From: Paenibacillus sp. BIC5C1
Lineage (GTDB): Bacteria > Bacillota > Bacilli > Paenibacillales > Paenibacillaceae
Length of the DNA stretch: 64,000 nucleotides
Assembly: GCF_032399705.1 (NCBI RefSeq)
Contig: NZ_CP135922.1
Location: 868,001 to 932,000, forward strand
Direction: 5' to 3'
Part shown: piece after piece, positions 35,734 to 45,224 of the stretch
Position numbering within the stretch: the stretch's first letter is position 1
Layout of the letters: every line of letters starts with the position of its first letter
The notes under the pieces: generated by a model
Database searches by the model: none
What the model was told of the DNA's origin: nothing
What the model saw: the letters and a program-made list of their open reading frames with translations, nothing else
Program-made: the position numbers and the translations under genes

Positions 35734-37707
35734 ATGTCATCGTCGATAAGGAAATTGGTTTGCAAAATGATGTTACTGGTATTGTTGGGGACTACGCTTG
35801 GGGCAACTTGGTTAGGGATTCAGGCTCCCGCATCAGCAGAGACTTACTCTTCCGGATTGAGTTCTGGTACACAAGAGAAGAGAAACGCGGTTAACCTGGA
35901 TAACAAAGAACAGCTAGCAGCATTCATTGATGGGATTATGGATGTACAAATGGATTCTTTACAGATTCCAGGTGCAGTCATTTCAATTGTGAAGGATGGG
36001 AAGATTCTGCTCTCCAAAGGGTACGGACATTCGAACATCGAAGAAAATAAAACTGTTGATCCCGAAACCAGCCTGTTTCGGATTGCGTCGACCACAAAGC
36101 TGTTCACATGGACCGCAGTGATGCAGCTGGTAGAGGAAGGAAAGCTTGATCTGGACACTGACGTTAACACCTATCTGAAAACGGTGAAAATACCACCAAC
36201 CTATGCGGAACCGATTACGTTGCGTCATCTCATGACCCATACGGCAGGCTTTGAGGAGGGCGGTGTTGGATATCAGATTACTACCGATCCAGAGAAGCTG
36301 CCCGTTTCCATTGCAGAAACAATGGCAAACCATATGCCAGCTAGGGTCATGCGGCCAGGCGAGATGCTGGCCTATTCCAACTATGGTGCCTCACTCGCAG
36401 GACTTATCGTCGAAGAAGTTAGTGGCATTGCTTATAATGACTATATACAGAAAAATATATTTGATCCGCTGAGCATGAAGTATGCTACGGTGGAGGAGCC
36501 TGTTTCGGCATCGTTGAAGCCCTATGCTGTACTTGGATATGCCCGAGCCAATGGCGAGTATATAACCAAGCGTCCTACGTTTGAAGGTGGCTTTCGACCA
36601 GCAGGATCAGGCAGTGTCTCGGCGAATGATATGGCTCATTTCATGATTGCCCATCTACAGGACGGGCGATATGAGGATAAGCAAATTCTCAAGCCGGAAA
36701 CCGCCAAGCTCATGCATTCCCCGGCATTCCGGTTCGACAAACGTTTACCCGCCATGGACTTGGGCTTTTATGAGTTGAATATGAATGGCCTGCGTGTGAT
36801 CTCCCATGCAGGTGCCGACGAGTTGTTTAATACAGCACTTTATCTTGTACCGGACCAACACGTCGGCATATTTGTTTCCTACAGTGGAGGGGACGGTGGA
36901 ACGGCAGCAGGAGGATTGGCGCAAGCCTTCTTTGATCGTTACTATCCTGCCCATATGACTAATCAGCCTGCTGCAACCTCTATTGAACTAGGGGAGCCTC
37001 TGGAGAAATATGCAGGTTCCTATCAATTTACACGTCGTAATCACACGAAGATCGATAAGTTTTTCAGTTTTCTGACTCAGATCAATATTAAGGTTTCGGA
37101 TAATCGGTTGTCGATTGGAAGTGGTGCAGATCAGCAAGTATACACTCCGATTGGAGTGAATCTATTCCAGGAAGTCGGCGGGAAGCATCAGATGGGATTC
37201 CGTACGGATACAGAGGGCAAGGTCACGTATCTGTTTCTGGATATACTCAACCCCATGCCACTGGAGCCTACGCCGTTAATCAATCAATCGAAGCTTTGGC
37301 TTCCGCTGCTCGGTATCTCGGCCGTTCTGTTCATTACTGTACTACTGGGAGCTATTTATCGCAGACGCAAAATCAAAGCGATGCCAAGGGCGCAGAAATG
37401 GGCAGTCCTGCTGTTGGTAGTTACGTCCGTGTGGTCATTGGTGACCTTGGGAGCTACACTTCTGGTGGTGAACATGGATCTGATCGATCGACTCAGTCAT
37501 ATTTCACTATCTCTACGTCTTTATCTGTTCATGCCTCTGATTCTTGTGGGATGGAGTGTGGCCATCGTAACGATGAACGTTCTGGCATGGAAAAACAAAT
37601 ATTGGACGTTACCTAAGCGTGTGTATTATACGTTCGTAACTTTAGCAGCAGTAACCTTATGTTTATTTTTCTATCATTGGAATCTGTTGGGCTGGCATTT
37701 TGGTTGA
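35734..37707 (+). CDS. Serine beta-lactamase-like penicillin-interactive protein with C-terminal membrane domain
   Basis: Exported serine hydrolase of 657 residues. Signal peptide (1-35, ending A-S-A-E), class C beta-lactamase/DD-peptidase domain (about 55-410) with S119-T-T-K122, Y214-S-N216 and H358-A-G360 motifs, a linking lipocalin-like part (about 420-530), and four membrane helices from about 535 to the end. This layout matches Firmicute FmtA/PbpX-type proteins that act on wall polymers (for example D-Ala removal) more often than on antibiotics. GGAGG is 6 bases before ATG 35734; 35 residues of upstream open frame are left out. A two-component pair follows 54 bp later and may be co-regulated. 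Confidence 0.85.
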   Translation: MSSSIRKLVCKMMLLVLLGTTLGATWLGIQAPASAETYSSGLSSGTQEKRNAVNLDNKEQLAAFIDGIMDVQMDSLQIPGAVISIVKDGKILLSKGYGHSNIEENKTVDPETSLFRIASTTKLFTWTAVMQLVEEGKLDLDTDVNTYLKTVKIPPTYAEPITLRHLMTHTAGFEEGGVGYQITTDPEKLPVSIAETMANHMPARVMRPGEMLAYSNYGASLAGLIVEEVSGIAYNDYIQKNIFDPLSMKYATVEEPVSASLKPYAVLGYARANGEYITKRPTFEGGFRPAGSGSVSANDMAHFMIAHLQDGRYEDKQILKPETAKLMHSPAFRFDKRLPAMDLGFYELNMNGLRVISHAGADELFNTALYLVPDQHVGIFVSYSGGDGGTAAGGLAQAFFDRYYPAHMTNQPAATSIELGEPLEKYAGSYQFTRRNHTKIDKFFSFLTQINIKVSDNRLSIGSGADQQVYTPIGVNLFQEVGGKHQMGFRTDTEGKVTYLFLDILNPMPLEPTPLINQSKLWLPLLGISAVLFITVLLGAIYRRRKIKAMPRAQKWAVLLLVVTSVWSLVTLGATLLVVNMDLIDRLSHISLSLRLYLFMPLILVGWSVAIVTMNVLAWKNKYWTLPKRVYYTFVTLAAVTLCLFFYHWNLLGWHFG

Positions 37708-37761
37708 ACCCTCCACCCAGGTGGAAGAGGATAAGAAATCTATTGGAGGCATGCATTTTAT

Positions 37762-38436
37762 ATGACCCAAATCCTTGTCGTGGACGACGATGTGCACATT
37801 CGTGAGCTGATTACTTTGTTTTTGCGGAATGAGGGATTTGAGATCGTGGTGGCTAAAGACGGTGCAGAAGCATTGGATATTGTTGAGAAATCGCAAATTG
37901 ACCTGGTTATCCTCGATATTATGATGCCCAAATTGGATGGTTGGGAACTATGCCGGGAGATCCGGCGCATGGATCTGAATATGCCGCTCTTGATGGTTAC
38001 GGTAAAAGGGGAATCGGCTCAGAAAGTGAAGGGATTCCAGCTTGGAACAGATGATTATTTGACAAAGCCCTTCGATCCGCTGGAGCTTGTGATGAGAGTG
38101 AAAGCATTGCTGAAACGGTATCTGATTGTCTCTTCCCAAACGATTCAATTGGGGGGCATTACACTGAATCGCCGCAGTTTTCAAGTGATTCGAGGAGAGC
38201 AGACGCTCAATCTGCCTTTAAAGGAGTTCGAGTTGCTGTTCATGCTGGCGAACCAGCCTGGGCAGATATTTACCCGGGAACAGTTAATTACGAAAATTTG
38301 GGGCAGTGACTATGAAGGTGATGACCGGACGGTTGACGTTCACATTAAGCGATTAAGGGAAAAATTCGCTGGCGATGCACATCACTTTCAGATTGAAACG
38401 GCCCGAAGTCTGGGCTACCGGTTAGTGATCACATGA
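37762..38436 (+). CDS. OmpR-family response regulator
   Basis: A 224-residue DNA-binding regulator. Receiver domain 1-120 with acidic Asp8-Asp10, phospho-acceptor Asp52 and Lys in L-T-K-P-F near 102; winged helix 128-224 with the R-E-Q-L...V-D-V-H-I-K-R-L-R-E-K recognition region. TTGGAGGC precedes the ATG. Its stop overlaps the histidine kinase start by four bases (ATGA). Together with the upstream beta-lactamase-like gene it suggests a cell-wall stress or antibiotic-sensing module. Confidence 0.92.
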   Translation: MTQILVVDDDVHIRELITLFLRNEGFEIVVAKDGAEALDIVEKSQIDLVILDIMMPKLDGWELCREIRRMDLNMPLLMVTVKGESAQKVKGFQLGTDDYLTKPFDPLELVMRVKALLKRYLIVSSQTIQLGGITLNRRSFQVIRGEQTLNLPLKEFELLFMLANQPGQIFTREQLITKIWGSDYEGDDRTVDVHIKRLREKFAGDAHHFQIETARSLGYRLVIT

Positions 38437-39785
38437 TCAAGACCTTATACGTTCGCATCATTCTCACATTTTTGGTTGTCATTATCTTCAGCTTGCTGTC
38501 GTCTTTCCTCGTAGGGCTCTTTCTGTTCAAAAAAGAAGTGAACCACCTCGGTCAGAATGACATGATTGCAACAGGTGAGGAAATGATACGTCTCTATGAA
38601 CAAACACACCCGGAGGACCGGGATGCATTCATTAAAAGTATGGTGAAGATATCTACCTATCCCATTCATCTATATGACGTTTCCGGCAACGTAACATTTT
38701 ATAATCTGGACAATACGGATACCGTTCAAATTGCGCCAGAGGTGGTTCAAATGGTATTGCAGGGCCAGGTCTATCGCTCGCCGGCTGAGGTGGATCAGAC
38801 CTTTATCGGTCTTCCTTTCCCATTCCAAGGGGAGCCGCAAGCCGTGTTTATGCAATTTTCTCCGCAGAACGAAAATATCATTAATCGAATGGTCTTCCTG
38901 ATATTATTACTCGCACTGTTTATTGGAAGCCTCTGTATTCTTATTGCTGCAAGGTACTTGGTGAAACCGATTCAGGTATTGACTCGTGCAACCAAGCGGC
39001 TGGCGAAGGGTGATTTTGAGGTGGAAATCCAAACGAAACGTGTGGATGAAATGGGAGCTTTGACGCACAGTTTTAATGAGATGGCGAGTGAGCTCAAACA
39101 GTTGGAACAGATGAGACAGGATTTTGTTTCCAATGTATCTCATGAGATTCAAACCCCGCTGACCTCTATTTCCGGTTTTGCCATGGCGATGAAAAATAAC
39201 AGCCTGGTTGCCGAACCTGATCGTAACTATTACCTGGATATCATTATTACGGAGAGTGGACGGCTATCCAGACTTAGCGATAATCTGCTGGAGCTTGCAT
39301 CTTTGGACTCCGATCATCATCCGTTCGAGGCGGCTACTTATAATCTTGATGAGCAAATTCGGCAAATTATCGTTACCTGCGAGCCGCAGTGGTCCACCAA
39401 AAATATTCAGGTTCATCTGGAGTTGGCCGATACGATTCAAGTTACAGCAGATCGGGATCAGCTCAATCAGGTCTGGATGAATCTGCTGGGGAATAGCATC
39501 AAGTTTACGCCAGCAGGTGGGCATATTTGTATACGAACGCACCAGGTAGAGAATGAAATTCTCATTACGATAACGGATACGGGTATTGGAATAGCGCAAG
39601 AGCAGCTGGAGTATGTGTTTGATCGGTTTTATAAAACAGACCTGTCGCGAAACCGCAGCATTAGCGGTAACGGTCTGGGCCTTGCGATCGTCAAGAAAAT
39701 CGTGATGCTTCACCACGGAACCGTCGAAATGAGAAGCCGGGAAGGTGAGGGTACGACGGTGCTGGTTCATCTGCCTTTAGGATAA
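38433..39785 (+). CDS. HAMP-containing sensor histidine kinase
   Basis: A 450-residue kinase with two membrane segments (about 9-32 and 153-175) enclosing a 120-residue extracellular sensor, HAMP (about 176-228), HisKA with His237 in VSHEIQTP, and HATPase (about 345-450; N-L-L-G-N-S-I-K-F, D-T-G-I-G-I, G-N-G-L-G-L). The HisKA motif has Gln where Phe/Leu/Arg is common. It is translationally coupled to the response regulator. Signal unknown; genes around suggest the envelope. Confidence 0.92.
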   Translation: MIKTLYVRIILTFLVVIIFSLLSSFLVGLFLFKKEVNHLGQNDMIATGEEMIRLYEQTHPEDRDAFIKSMVKISTYPIHLYDVSGNVTFYNLDNTDTVQIAPEVVQMVLQGQVYRSPAEVDQTFIGLPFPFQGEPQAVFMQFSPQNENIINRMVFLILLLALFIGSLCILIAARYLVKPIQVLTRATKRLAKGDFEVEIQTKRVDEMGALTHSFNEMASELKQLEQMRQDFVSNVSHEIQTPLTSISGFAMAMKNNSLVAEPDRNYYLDIIITESGRLSRLSDNLLELASLDSDHHPFEAATYNLDEQIRQIIVTCEPQWSTKNIQVHLELADTIQVTADRDQLNQVWMNLLGNSIKFTPAGGHICIRTHQVENEILITITDTGIGIAQEQLEYVFDRFYKTDLSRNRSISGNGLGLAIVKKIVMLHHGTVEMRSREGEGTTVLVHLPLG

Positions 39786-39798
39786 TTGCATCAAAATC

Positions 39799-39827
39799 AA
39801 ACACGCCACGGTTGGCGTGTTTTTTTA
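39799..39827 (+). terminator. Terminator after two-component pair
   Basis: AACACGCCA (39800-39808) pairs with TGGCGTGTT (39813-39821), followed by seven T residues. Confidence 0.85.
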
Positions 39828-39958
39828 TTTTCGCTGAATATTTAGATCAAACAACAAAGCAGTCAGCAGGCTCCACATTCGAAAAAGACAAACTCTTTAC
39901 CCACAGTTTATACATCCCGCATAGTAGATTGCTAACGTGATGAAAAGGGGTGATAAGG

Positions 39959-40810
39959 ATGAGAACAACCGAAAGAGTATATCCTGCTGACAACCAGCCT
40001 GTACTCACGAGCCATACCCTTGGATGGGACTATCTGCAGGTGTCCCGGTGGCCGAGTCCTCAGCATGCTGCCGGGGGGCTTACCGGAACGAAGCATCAGA
40101 TTGCCATACATTGTTCGGCTTACTATGAGAACTATTATACCATTCATATCCTGCCTGCTGGAGAACCCGTTCTCTGTTCCTGGGGAAAGGCTTCCCTGTA
40201 TTTCCTGCAGATCGAAATCCCGCCTTCCTATCTAGAGCACATCGCACGTGAATCGGGACTGCTGAAGGAAGGGTATATTCAGTTGGAACTCAAGTATTAT
40301 GTCAAGGACCCCAAGCTGTTGCAATTAGGACTCTGGTTGCTCGAAGAGCTGCAGAATGGCGGCAGACAAGGAAAGATATATAGTGATTCACTCTCCAATA
40401 TGCTCATCCTGCATCTCCTGAACCATTATTCTCAGGTATGCACGAACAGCACTCCCTCCAGAATGACGGCCAATCAGGAAATTTATCAGTCCATAGAATA
40501 TATGAAAGAAAATTTGGAGGCGGAGCTCTCCATTCAGGAACTGGCTGACAAGGCTGCCCTGAGTCTGTCCCATTATATTCGGCTGTTCAAACAGCAGACG
40601 GGGCATACACCACATCATTATCTGATTCGCCTGCGGATCGAACATTCCAAGCTGCTGATCAGTAAGGGAGAGTACGGGCTGAAGGAGATTGCCGACCGTG
40701 CCGGTTTCTCCGATCAGGGTCACTTCACAAGAATGTTCAAGCGGATCGCTGGAACGACGCCCAAACAGTATATGAACGAGGTTTCTTCGAACCGAATCAT
40801 TCTAAAATGA
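39959..40810 (+). CDS. AraC family transcription regulator
   Basis: A 283-residue regulator with an N-terminal cupin-like sensor (about 20-130) and two C-terminal helix-turn-helices (about 180-278: I-Q-E-L-A-D-K-A-A-L-S and I-A-D-R-A-G-F-S-D-Q-G-H-F-T-R-M-F-K). AAAAGGGG precedes ATG 39959 by 9 bases. It lies directly upstream of, and in the same direction as, the binding-protein transporter operon, and is its probable regulator. A gap of about 170 bp before the next gene leaves room for the operon promoter. Confidence 0.88.
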   Translation: MRTTERVYPADNQPVLTSHTLGWDYLQVSRWPSPQHAAGGLTGTKHQIAIHCSAYYENYYTIHILPAGEPVLCSWGKASLYFLQIEIPPSYLEHIARESGLLKEGYIQLELKYYVKDPKLLQLGLWLLEELQNGGRQGKIYSDSLSNMLILHLLNHYSQVCTNSTPSRMTANQEIYQSIEYMKENLEAELSIQELADKAALSLSHYIRLFKQQTGHTPHHYLIRLRIEHSKLLISKGEYGLKEIADRAGFSDQGHFTRMFKRIAGTTPKQYMNEVSSNRIILK

Positions 40811-40983
40811 TTGTTTTGTTCAATAAAAACCGCATTTTGTCCAACAGACGTCCTTGGCCTGAAAGCTACAATTAGTTTAAGCCGATCGGGAAGTGAATCC
40901 CGCTGGCTAAAACGGGGGTCACTGCTTCCATAATGGACGAACCATTATTGGAGCAGACCTACAATTCAGGAGGCGTTAATATC

Positions 40984-41850
40984 ATGAAACTGAGAAAAGT
41001 GTCAGGCTGGGTCTGTGCGGGAGTGTTAATTGCAGGTTCTCTTACATCAGGAACATGGGCGGTGCACGCATCGGCCGAAGCTGCGGAAAATGCGGTATAT
41101 GCTGCACAGGCCGCCGAATCCTGGCATGAGGTGTCCAAGCAAACCTTTTGGCTGACGGATGCCTTTGAGCGCGGACAAGGCGTCACAACAGATGGAAACT
41201 CGTGGATTTTTAATTCACAGCTTGGTTTATTAAAGACGGCACTGGACGGAAAGACGGTTCAGAAACGAAATGCGGTAGCAATCCCGGCTGAGATAGCAGT
41301 GCAGGGCGGTGACCACATTGGGGACATTTCCTATTACAACGGGTTGATTTATGCTCCTATTGAAGACAGTAAGAAATACGAACATCCCTACATCGCCGTC
41401 TATAATGCCTCCACACTTCAATATACTGGAACCTCCTATGCGCTTCCGTTGAACCTTCATCCCGGTGGTGTGCCTTGGGTAGCCGTAGATGCCGATCGAG
41501 GTCAGGTCTATACGGCCCAGTGGAACAATGCCCCTGTGTTGAATGTGTTTCGACTCAGTGACATGTCCCTCATCAAAACCGTACCGCTTAGTCAAACGAT
41601 TGATCGCATTCAAGGCGCAGAGATGTATAATGGTGCGCTGTATGCCTCCTCCGACAATAACTCCAAGAAATCCGTCTACCGGATTGATCCAGATACCGGA
41701 GCTGTCACGCTGGCCTTTGACCGGAACCTCGGAAGCAGTAATGAAGCGCAAGGCATCACTGTTCTTCCAACAGCCGAAGGTGCTGTCCTGCATATCCTTG
41801 ATGTAGACTCCAACCGTGTAAGCATGAATTTCAGACATTATGGATTTTAA
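40984..41850 (+). CDS. Secreted propeller-like protein of unknown function
   Basis: A 288-residue exported protein. Signal peptide residues 1-27 with cleavage likely after H-A-S-A. The mature part has repeated strand motifs (Y-N-G-L-I-Y-A-P-I, A-V-D-A-D-R-G-Q-V-Y, Y-N-G-A-L-Y-A-S-S, Y-R-I-D-P-D-T-G-A-V) of the YncE/NHL-like beta-propeller type. AGGAGG is 9 bases before ATG 40984. It is first in an operon with a solute-binding lipoprotein and may bind or cut the same substrate on the cell surface; the activity is not recognisable. Confidence 0.7.
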   Translation: MKLRKVSGWVCAGVLIAGSLTSGTWAVHASAEAAENAVYAAQAAESWHEVSKQTFWLTDAFERGQGVTTDGNSWIFNSQLGLLKTALDGKTVQKRNAVAIPAEIAVQGGDHIGDISYYNGLIYAPIEDSKKYEHPYIAVYNASTLQYTGTSYALPLNLHPGGVPWVAVDADRGQVYTAQWNNAPVLNVFRLSDMSLIKTVPLSQTIDRIQGAEMYNGALYASSDNNSKKSVYRIDPDTGAVTLAFDRNLGSSNEAQGITVLPTAEGAVLHILDVDSNRVSMNFRHYGF

Positions 41851-41891
41851 ACAGAGCTAACATGCTCTGCACATATGAGGGGAGAAAACAA

Positions 41892-43259
41892 ATGCTGAAG
41901 CAGGGGAAAATGGCGCTAATTGCGCTGGGATTAACGTTAATGCTAGTCGGGTGCGGTCAGGGAGGGGGGAATGCAGCGGATACCAAGGTCGGCACGGCTA
42001 CAACGGCTTCAACAGCTGATGCAAACGCGGCTTTGGATCAGACTCCCAAGGAGCCGATTGAAATCTCGTTCTATTACCCGGTTAATGTAGGCGGGCCACT
42101 TACAAAGGTTATTGACGGGATGAGCACATCTTTTATGGAAAAATTCCCGGATATTAAGGTTAAACCGGTCTATACCGGAAACTACGGAGATAATACGATC
42201 AAAATTCAGGCAGGTGTACAGGCCAAGCAGCCGCCGGATGTGGCTGTTATGATGTCGACTGAGCTGTACAGCATGATGGACACGGACGCGATTATTCCTC
42301 TGGATGATTTTATCGCCAAGGATGCGGACTATAACAAGAATGATTTCTATCCGGCCTTCGTGGAGGATACCCAAGCGGATGGACATACGTACAGTGTACC
42401 GTTCCAGCGAAGTACTATTATTCTGTATTACAACAAAGACATGTTCAAAGCTGCTGGTCTGGACCCGAGCAAGCCACCGACAAACTGGGATGAGCTGGTG
42501 GAATATGCCGGGAAGCTGAATCGTGATGGACATACAGGGCTGGAGATTCCGGGGAATGACGATTCCTACTGGATGTTCCAGATGCTTGCCCGCCAAAATG
42601 CGAGCGATCCCAAGCAGAGCATTATGGGGGATGACGGCAGGAAAGCCAATTTCAATACGCCGGAGAACGTCGAAGCTCTGCAATTCTGGCTTGACTTGTC
42701 CCATAAGTACAAGGTAATGCCAAAAGGAGTTATAGATTGGGCTGCCACGCCAACCGATTTTATTGAAGGCAAAACGGCTATGATGATGCACACTAGTGGC
42801 AACTTGACGAACGTGAAAACCAACGCCAAATTCGACTTTGGTGTAGCCTTCGCACCAGCCAATAAGCAATACGGATCGCCTACGGGCGGGGGTAACCTGT
42901 ACATTTTCAAAGATACCACACCAGAGAAACAGGCAGCAGCTTGGGAATTTGCCAAGTATATGACTGCTCCGGAACAAGCTGCACTGTTCAGTTCTTCATC
43001 CGGTTATGTCGGGGTTCGCAAATCTGCCTACGATACGGAAGCCATGAAGGTGTACACAGATGGATTCCCGCAGGCACTCGTGGCCCGTGACCAGTTACAG
43101 TATGCGTTCCGGGAATTATCCACGCATAATCACGGCAAGGTGTCCTCCGCACTAACCAACCAGATTCAATCCGCGCTGGCTGGCAAAATCGATGCGGCTG
43201 GTGCATTGAAGGCCGCACAAGAAGAAGCGGATCGTGTGCTCGCTCTTTTTAACAAATAA
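41892..43259 (+). CDS. Extracellular solute-binding lipoprotein (UgpB-like)
   Basis: Substrate-capture lipoprotein of an ABC importer, 455 residues. Lipobox L-V-G-C at residues 17-20. The order of motifs (I-E-I-S-F-Y-Y-P, P-V-Y-T-G-N-Y, P-F-Q-R-S-T-I-I-L-Y-Y-N-K-D, S-G-N-L-T-N, K-F-D-F-G-V, S-G-Y-V-G-V) runs parallel to glycerol-3-phosphate-binding UgpB rather than to maltose- or lactose-binding members. That, and a phosphoesterase gene in the operon, make a phosphate-bearing or glycerol-type ligand plausible. GAGGGGAG precedes ATG 41892. Confidence 0.85.
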   Translation: MLKQGKMALIALGLTLMLVGCGQGGGNAADTKVGTATTASTADANAALDQTPKEPIEISFYYPVNVGGPLTKVIDGMSTSFMEKFPDIKVKPVYTGNYGDNTIKIQAGVQAKQPPDVAVMMSTELYSMMDTDAIIPLDDFIAKDADYNKNDFYPAFVEDTQADGHTYSVPFQRSTIILYYNKDMFKAAGLDPSKPPTNWDELVEYAGKLNRDGHTGLEIPGNDDSYWMFQMLARQNASDPKQSIMGDDGRKANFNTPENVEALQFWLDLSHKYKVMPKGVIDWAATPTDFIEGKTAMMMHTSGNLTNVKTNAKFDFGVAFAPANKQYGSPTGGGNLYIFKDTTPEKQAAAWEFAKYMTAPEQAALFSSSSGYVGVRKSAYDTEAMKVYTDGFPQALVARDQLQYAFRELSTHNHGKVSSALTNQIQSALAGKIDAAGALKAAQEEADRVLALFNK

Positions 43260-43295
43260 AGCTGCTGAATTAGAACCTTCCTTAGTTATGATCCT

Positions 43296-43324
43296 GGCGG
43301 GAAGCCACTACAGTGCTTCCCGCC
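43296..43324 (+). other. Strong intercistronic hairpin after binding-protein gene
   Basis: GGCGGGAAGC (43296-43305) pairs perfectly with GCTTCCCGCC (43315-43324) but is not followed by a T run. Such stems commonly protect the binding-protein message so that it exceeds the permease message. Confidence 0.7.
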
Positions 43325-43388
43325 GATATTTCTTACCAGGGAGTTGCAGGGAAGTAAGGCTCAGATTGTACAAGGAGGAGAATCGGGC

Positions 43389-44279
43389 ATGAATACCCGT
43401 TGGAACGAAAAGCTTAGGCGGAACGGGTTTGGGTGGGCACTTGTGTTACCATCCCTTCTGTTTCTTGGCATGTTCACCTATTATCCGATGCTAAAATCGG
43501 CATGGCTCAGTCTGTTTGAGCAGAATTTGGCCGTTCGCACGCCTGTATTTGTAGGAATGGACAACTATAAGGCATTGCTGCATGATCCTGTTTTTGTTGA
43601 AGTGTTCCGAAATAACATCTGGTTTGCGGTCGGTACGGTTCCCGTCTCGATGGCGCTGGCCTTTGTAATGGCGTTGTTTGCAGATAAAGCGATCCGGGGC
43701 AAAGGTCTGGTCCGTATTGCTTTTTTCTACCCGAATATGATTCCAATGATCGCCGCTGCGAGCATTTGGCTGTTTCTTTATATGCCTCAGTTTGGTTTGT
43801 TTGCCCGGTTTGCTTCCTGGTTCACAGGAAGCGAGGTTAATCTGCTTGGCAATCCGGATACGGTGCTTGGCTCGCTGATTGTGATGACTGTCTGGAAGGA
43901 GGCCGGATATTTCATGATCTTTTATCTGGCTGGCCTGCAGCAGATTCCGAAAGATCTTTACGAGTCGGCTTCGGTAGACGGGATCGGCGTGTTGACGCAG
44001 CAGCTGCGGATCACCATTCCATTGACGATGCCCACAACGCTGTTTGTCACCGTCGTCGCGATTACGAATGCCTTCAAATGGGTGGATCATCTGTGGATGA
44101 TGACCAAGGGAGGGCCTGATCATGCCAGCAGCTTGCTTCTATATTATATCTATGAGACGACTTTCAGTTTCAATGACCAGGGGATGGCGGCAGCTATGAC
44201 CGTGGTGATGATTGTTCTGCTTCTTGTCATATCCTGCTTCCAATTTGCGGGATGGGAACGCAAAATTCATTATCAGTAG
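43389..44279 (+). CDS. ABC sugar-type importer permease 1 (UgpA/MalF-like)
   Basis: Membrane subunit of 296 residues with six helices and the EAA loop (Y-E-S-A-S-V-D-G-I near 197) that docks the ATPase. AAGGAGG lies 10 bases before ATG 43389. It works with the permease at 44302 and the lipoprotein at 41892. No ATPase gene lies in the operon; in Firmicutes such importers often share MsmX/UgpC-type ATPases encoded elsewhere. Confidence 0.9.
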   Translation: MNTRWNEKLRRNGFGWALVLPSLLFLGMFTYYPMLKSAWLSLFEQNLAVRTPVFVGMDNYKALLHDPVFVEVFRNNIWFAVGTVPVSMALAFVMALFADKAIRGKGLVRIAFFYPNMIPMIAAASIWLFLYMPQFGLFARFASWFTGSEVNLLGNPDTVLGSLIVMTVWKEAGYFMIFYLAGLQQIPKDLYESASVDGIGVLTQQLRITIPLTMPTTLFVTVVAITNAFKWVDHLWMMTKGGPDHASSLLLYYIYETTFSFNDQGMAAAMTVVMIVLLLVISCFQFAGWERKIHYQ

Positions 44280-44301
44280 AAGGTGGAAGGGGATAGGAAT
44301 C

Positions 44302-45210
44302 ATGAAAAATGCTGCCGAGCTGTCCTTGTCCGCTAAATTGCGGCCTGAAAAGGCCAAGCAGTCGCTGAATCGGAAGTTTAGATTCGCAAGGCGCCGTCGG
44401 ATAGCCGGACAAGCGTTGTGGCATGCAATTATGTTGTTGTTTGCTGCGGCTTGGCTGATTCCGCTAATATGGATGCTGCGCAATGCCTTTCTACCAAAGG
44501 ATGCGTCCATTGGCGCAGGTTGGTCCTGGGATTTTACGCTGGATAATTTCAGTCGGGTTTGGCAAGGGGCACCGTTCGGACAATACATGTGGAATACGCT
44601 ACTGGTAACCTCAGGAATATTTGCAGTTCAGATTGTTACATTAACCCTGGCAGCATATGCGTTTGCCCGTGTTGCTTTTGTTGGGCGGAATATTGTATTT
44701 ATGCTCTTTCTCGTCCAGATTATGGTCCCATCGGATGTACTCATCTTCTCTAACTACCAAATCATTAACGAGTTGGGACTGCTGGATACAAAGATCGGTA
44801 TTATGCTGCCTTATTTCGCTTCTGCGTTTGGAGTGTTCCTCTTAAGGCAGGCCTTTAAGCAGCTTCCGTACGAACTGGATGAGGCTGCGCGTGTAGAGGG
44901 CTGCTCTTCACTAGGCATTCTGCTGCGTATTTATATGCCGCTGTCGAGGCCCGTCTATCTTTCGTTTGCGATTGTTTCCATCAGCTTTCACTGGAACGAC
45001 TTTCTTTGGCCGCTTATTGTGACGAATTCCCCGGAAAATCGTCTGCTGACTGTAGGTCTGGCGATGTTTGCAAAATCAACCGAAGCAGGTGCGCAGTGGA
45101 CGGATGTCAGCGCAGCAACCCTGATTGTAACTGCCCCGATGCTGATTGGCTTTCTGTTGTTCCAGCGACAGTTTATCAGCAGCTTTATGCATTCGGGCAT
45201 CAAAGGATAA
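44302..45210 (+). CDS. ABC sugar-type importer permease 2 (UgpE/MalG-like)
   Basis: A 302-residue membrane subunit with an extended, Arg/Lys-rich cytosolic N-terminus (about 40 residues), six helices and the EAA loop (L-D-E-A-A-R-V-E-G near 194). The start at ATG 44302 follows GGAAGGGG; earlier residues of the open frame overlap the end of permease 1 in another frame and are not used. Immediately followed by the phosphoesterase gene. Confidence 0.9.
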   Translation: MKNAAELSLSAKLRPEKAKQSLNRKFRFARRRRIAGQALWHAIMLLFAAAWLIPLIWMLRNAFLPKDASIGAGWSWDFTLDNFSRVWQGAPFGQYMWNTLLVTSGIFAVQIVTLTLAAYAFARVAFVGRNIVFMLFLVQIMVPSDVLIFSNYQIINELGLLDTKIGIMLPYFASAFGVFLLRQAFKQLPYELDEAARVEGCSSLGILLRIYMPLSRPVYLSFAIVSISFHWNDFLWPLIVTNSPENRLLTVGLAMFAKSTEAGAQWTDVSAATLIVTAPMLIGFLLFQRQFISSFMHSGIKG

Positions 45211-45224
45211 GGGAGATGATGATA